From Chitinophaga pinensis (GTDB taxonomy: Bacteria; Bacteroidota; Bacteroidia; UKL13-3), in NCBI GenBank assembly GCA_945898275.1, contig CAMDHZ010000006.1, positions 100,092-164,091 of the forward strand: a stretch of DNA of 64,000 bases, written 5' to 3'. The position numbers and the translations under genes were made by a program. Shown piece after piece: positions 62,546-64,000 of this stretch. Below the pieces are notes generated by a model that searched no databases, was not told the DNA's origin, and saw nothing but the letters and a program-made list of their open reading frames with translations. Position 1 is the first letter of the stretch. Each line of letters starts with the position of its first letter.

Positions 62546-64000
62546 TTACTTTTGCACTATAAATTTCCCTTGGGTTGACCCAAGACTAGAATATATATGA
62601 TAGAAGTATAAACCAGACTCAAAGTTTTGAGATGGAATTTGCTGTTGGCCTCTATTCGATGGCAGCGCCGTTTCCCAAGCTGTTCTTCCTCCTGCATCCG
62701 TGATAAAAAGAACTGCTTCTCCTACAATACGATAAGATAAAGTACAATTGCCTTCTGTTGGATTTGGAAACAAAACAGCTTCTATCCCATTATGACTGAT
62801 TGCATTAACTTTTTCTGTTGCGGTTTTTGGCTTTTGTTTAAACATACTTCCACCCCAATGCGCACTATCTATGTAAACAGTATCGCACCATGTGTAACTG
62901 CCACATTCATTGGTGGCGGTTAAACAAACCCTAAATAAGGTATCAAAGGCTGGAAAGGTATGAAAGGCATGCACCTCTGAAGCGGTTGGACTGCCATCAC
63001 CAAAATCCCATTCAAAGGAACTGATACCATCTGTTGGTACTGTGATGTTTTGAAACACAACTGTGCTATCTATTTGCAATTGAGGAACAAACCCTACTTC
63101 TAAAACGGTATCCACATATACGATGGTTTCATCGAACTCTGCATAATCTGGGGTAATTACCTGTTGAATGTAAATGCTTGTTTTTAGCGGTTCATCAATG
63201 GCAATGGCACTTTCTTGTAAACTTCCATTGTAACTGGTGTCTCCGTCGCTAATCTTAATCCAAGACATGCTATATGAGTTTAAATGATTTGCTGTAAAAT
63301 CATCATACAAAGTAAAAAAAACAGTTAAATGCGATACGTAGTTTTGAAAATCACCTGTCTGTTGGTAATTGTTTTGAAGTGCTTGATTTGAGTTAATATA
63401 ATACACAAAGGTGTCTAAGGCATAAAGATTAGGGTCGGTAAAATCGGTTAACTGCTCAAAGTAATTGATAAACCACGGAGCTTTTATGGTTTGTGCTCTG
63501 TGCAAGTCTTCAGTAAAATCATTGTATAAGTTGCCACTTTGTGCCCAATTCTTAAATTGAGTTGTTTGCATAAACAAACTAAGGTATTTAAAATACTCAT
63601 TATTGGCAGTGGTTTTGCTTATAAACCAATCATCTCTAAAGGTTGAGCCCCCTTTGTAATACATAAATCCTAGGAACACAGAAAGGTCGTAGGCATTGCC
63701 TAACAATGTTTTAGTACCTGTAAAACAAACGGTGTCTTGTAAACCAGCATTTGCAACTCTATTGTATTTAATAAAAGCAGTATCATAAGAAACACAAGCC
63801 TCTTTATAAGCAGTTAATACATAATAAATGCTATCTGATGGTGTGCTTATTACAGATAAGGTATCTGTTCTATTAAGGTAGGTTGCTGGTTGCCAACTGA
63901 AACTATCTGCTACATTCACAAAACCATTCAATTGCAATGACCTTGCTCCATGAATTGGGTTAGCATAAACTGTAGGGCGAGATAGTTCTACAAAGGCGCC
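62546..64000 (-). CDS. T9SS-secreted PKD-domain protein, 5' end outside window
   Basis: The frame stays open to the right edge (residues like VELSRPTVYANPIHGARSL precede the first possible internal start), so this is the C-terminal part of a longer protein, at least 484 residues. Visible are a middle region of unknown type, a PKD-like domain (FEWDFGDGSPTASEVHAFHTF) and a T9SS sorting domain at the end (LFPNPTEGNCTLSYRIVG to GKFIVQK). Export to the surface by type IX secretion is expected. Confidence 0.82.
   Translation of the reverse strand, partial: GAFVELSRPTVYANPIHGARSLQLNGFVNVADSFSWQPATYLNRTDTLSVISTPSDSIYYVLTAYKEACVSYDTAFIKYNRVANAGLQDTVCFTGTKTLLGNAYDLSVFLGFMYYKGGSTFRDDWFISKTTANNEYFKYLSLFMQTTQFKNWAQSGNLYNDFTEDLHRAQTIKAPWFINYFEQLTDFTDPNLYALDTFVYYINSNQALQNNYQQTGDFQNYVSHLTVFFTLYDDFTANHLNSYSMSWIKISDGDTSYNGSLQESAIAIDEPLKTSIYIQQVITPDYAEFDETIVYVDTVLEVGFVPQLQIDSTVVFQNITVPTDGISSFEWDFGDGSPTASEVHAFHTFPAFDTLFRVCLTATNECGSYTWCDTVYIDSAHWGGSMFKQKPKTATEKVNAISHNGIEAVLFPNPTEGNCTLSYRIVGEAVLFITDAGGRTAWETALPSNRGQQQIPSQNFESGLYFYHIYSSLGSTQGKFIVQK

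Overview
The window is ordinary chromosomal DNA of a low-GC member of the Bacteroidota. The evidence is type IX secretion (T9SS) C-terminal sorting domains on several proteins, gliding-motility-associated (CHU_C-type) C-termini, a PorV-like barrel, bacillithiol synthesis (BshA), a menaquinone pair (MenD, MenB), DUF5686, DUF4465 and DUF5522 proteins, and a promoter of the Bacteroidota -33/-7 type (TTTG, 19 bp, TAnnTTTG) before asnS. No rRNA or convincing tRNA gene was seen. Genus cannot be resolved by eye.

Layout. 0-8 kb: left-edge geranylgeranyl-reductase-like oxidoreductase, a conserved Bacteroidota protein, ftsH, a small InsA-like zinc-finger/HTH protein with a large inverted repeat at its start, then a porin - MFS transporter - small membrane protein unit. 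8-14 kb: menD-menB, a DUF5686 outer-membrane protein broken by a one-base frameshift, and a cyclophilin. 14-19 kb: kynurenine 3-monooxygenase and kynureninase flanking a PhoD-like phosphatase. 19-26 kb: small enzymes, a T9SS esterase, a Rieske protein, a duplicated lipoprotein pair, a propeller-like lipoprotein with a PorV-like partner, and thiL. 26-32 kb: bshA and purK, with an accessory patch between them (acyltransferase, attC-like inverted repeat, SDR protein, acyl-carrier-like small protein) and a gene remnant after purK. 32-42 kb: glycosyltransferase, PAP2 phosphatase, a lone PaaD, a 1.4-kilo-residue T9SS adhesin and a UDP-galactofuranose set. 42-49 kb: DEAD-box helicase, then a SAM riboswitch ahead of a two-piece MetH whose halves are separated by a four-helix-bundle (S23) gene bordered by palindromic repeats. 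49-58 kb: asnS, an outer-membrane barrel, and a cobalamin-riboswitch operon of four overlapping genes (BtuB-like receptor, DUF4465 T9SS protein, propeller lipoprotein, DUF5522 protein). 58-64 kb: CHU_C protein, small hypothetical, RluD-like pseudouridine synthase, a 22-bp tandem repeat array and the end of another T9SS protein.

How it fits together. Methionine and B12 are linked: the cobalamin-dependent MetH is placed under SAM control while the B12-uptake operon is under cobalamin control. Many other genes serve the envelope.

The strongest unexplained signal is a 10-bp word, GGTTTGAACC, found 20 times (either strand) against roughly 0.1 expected from base composition. It falls in four codon phases and in intergenic DNA, so it looks like a genome-wide DNA-level signal rather than a protein motif.
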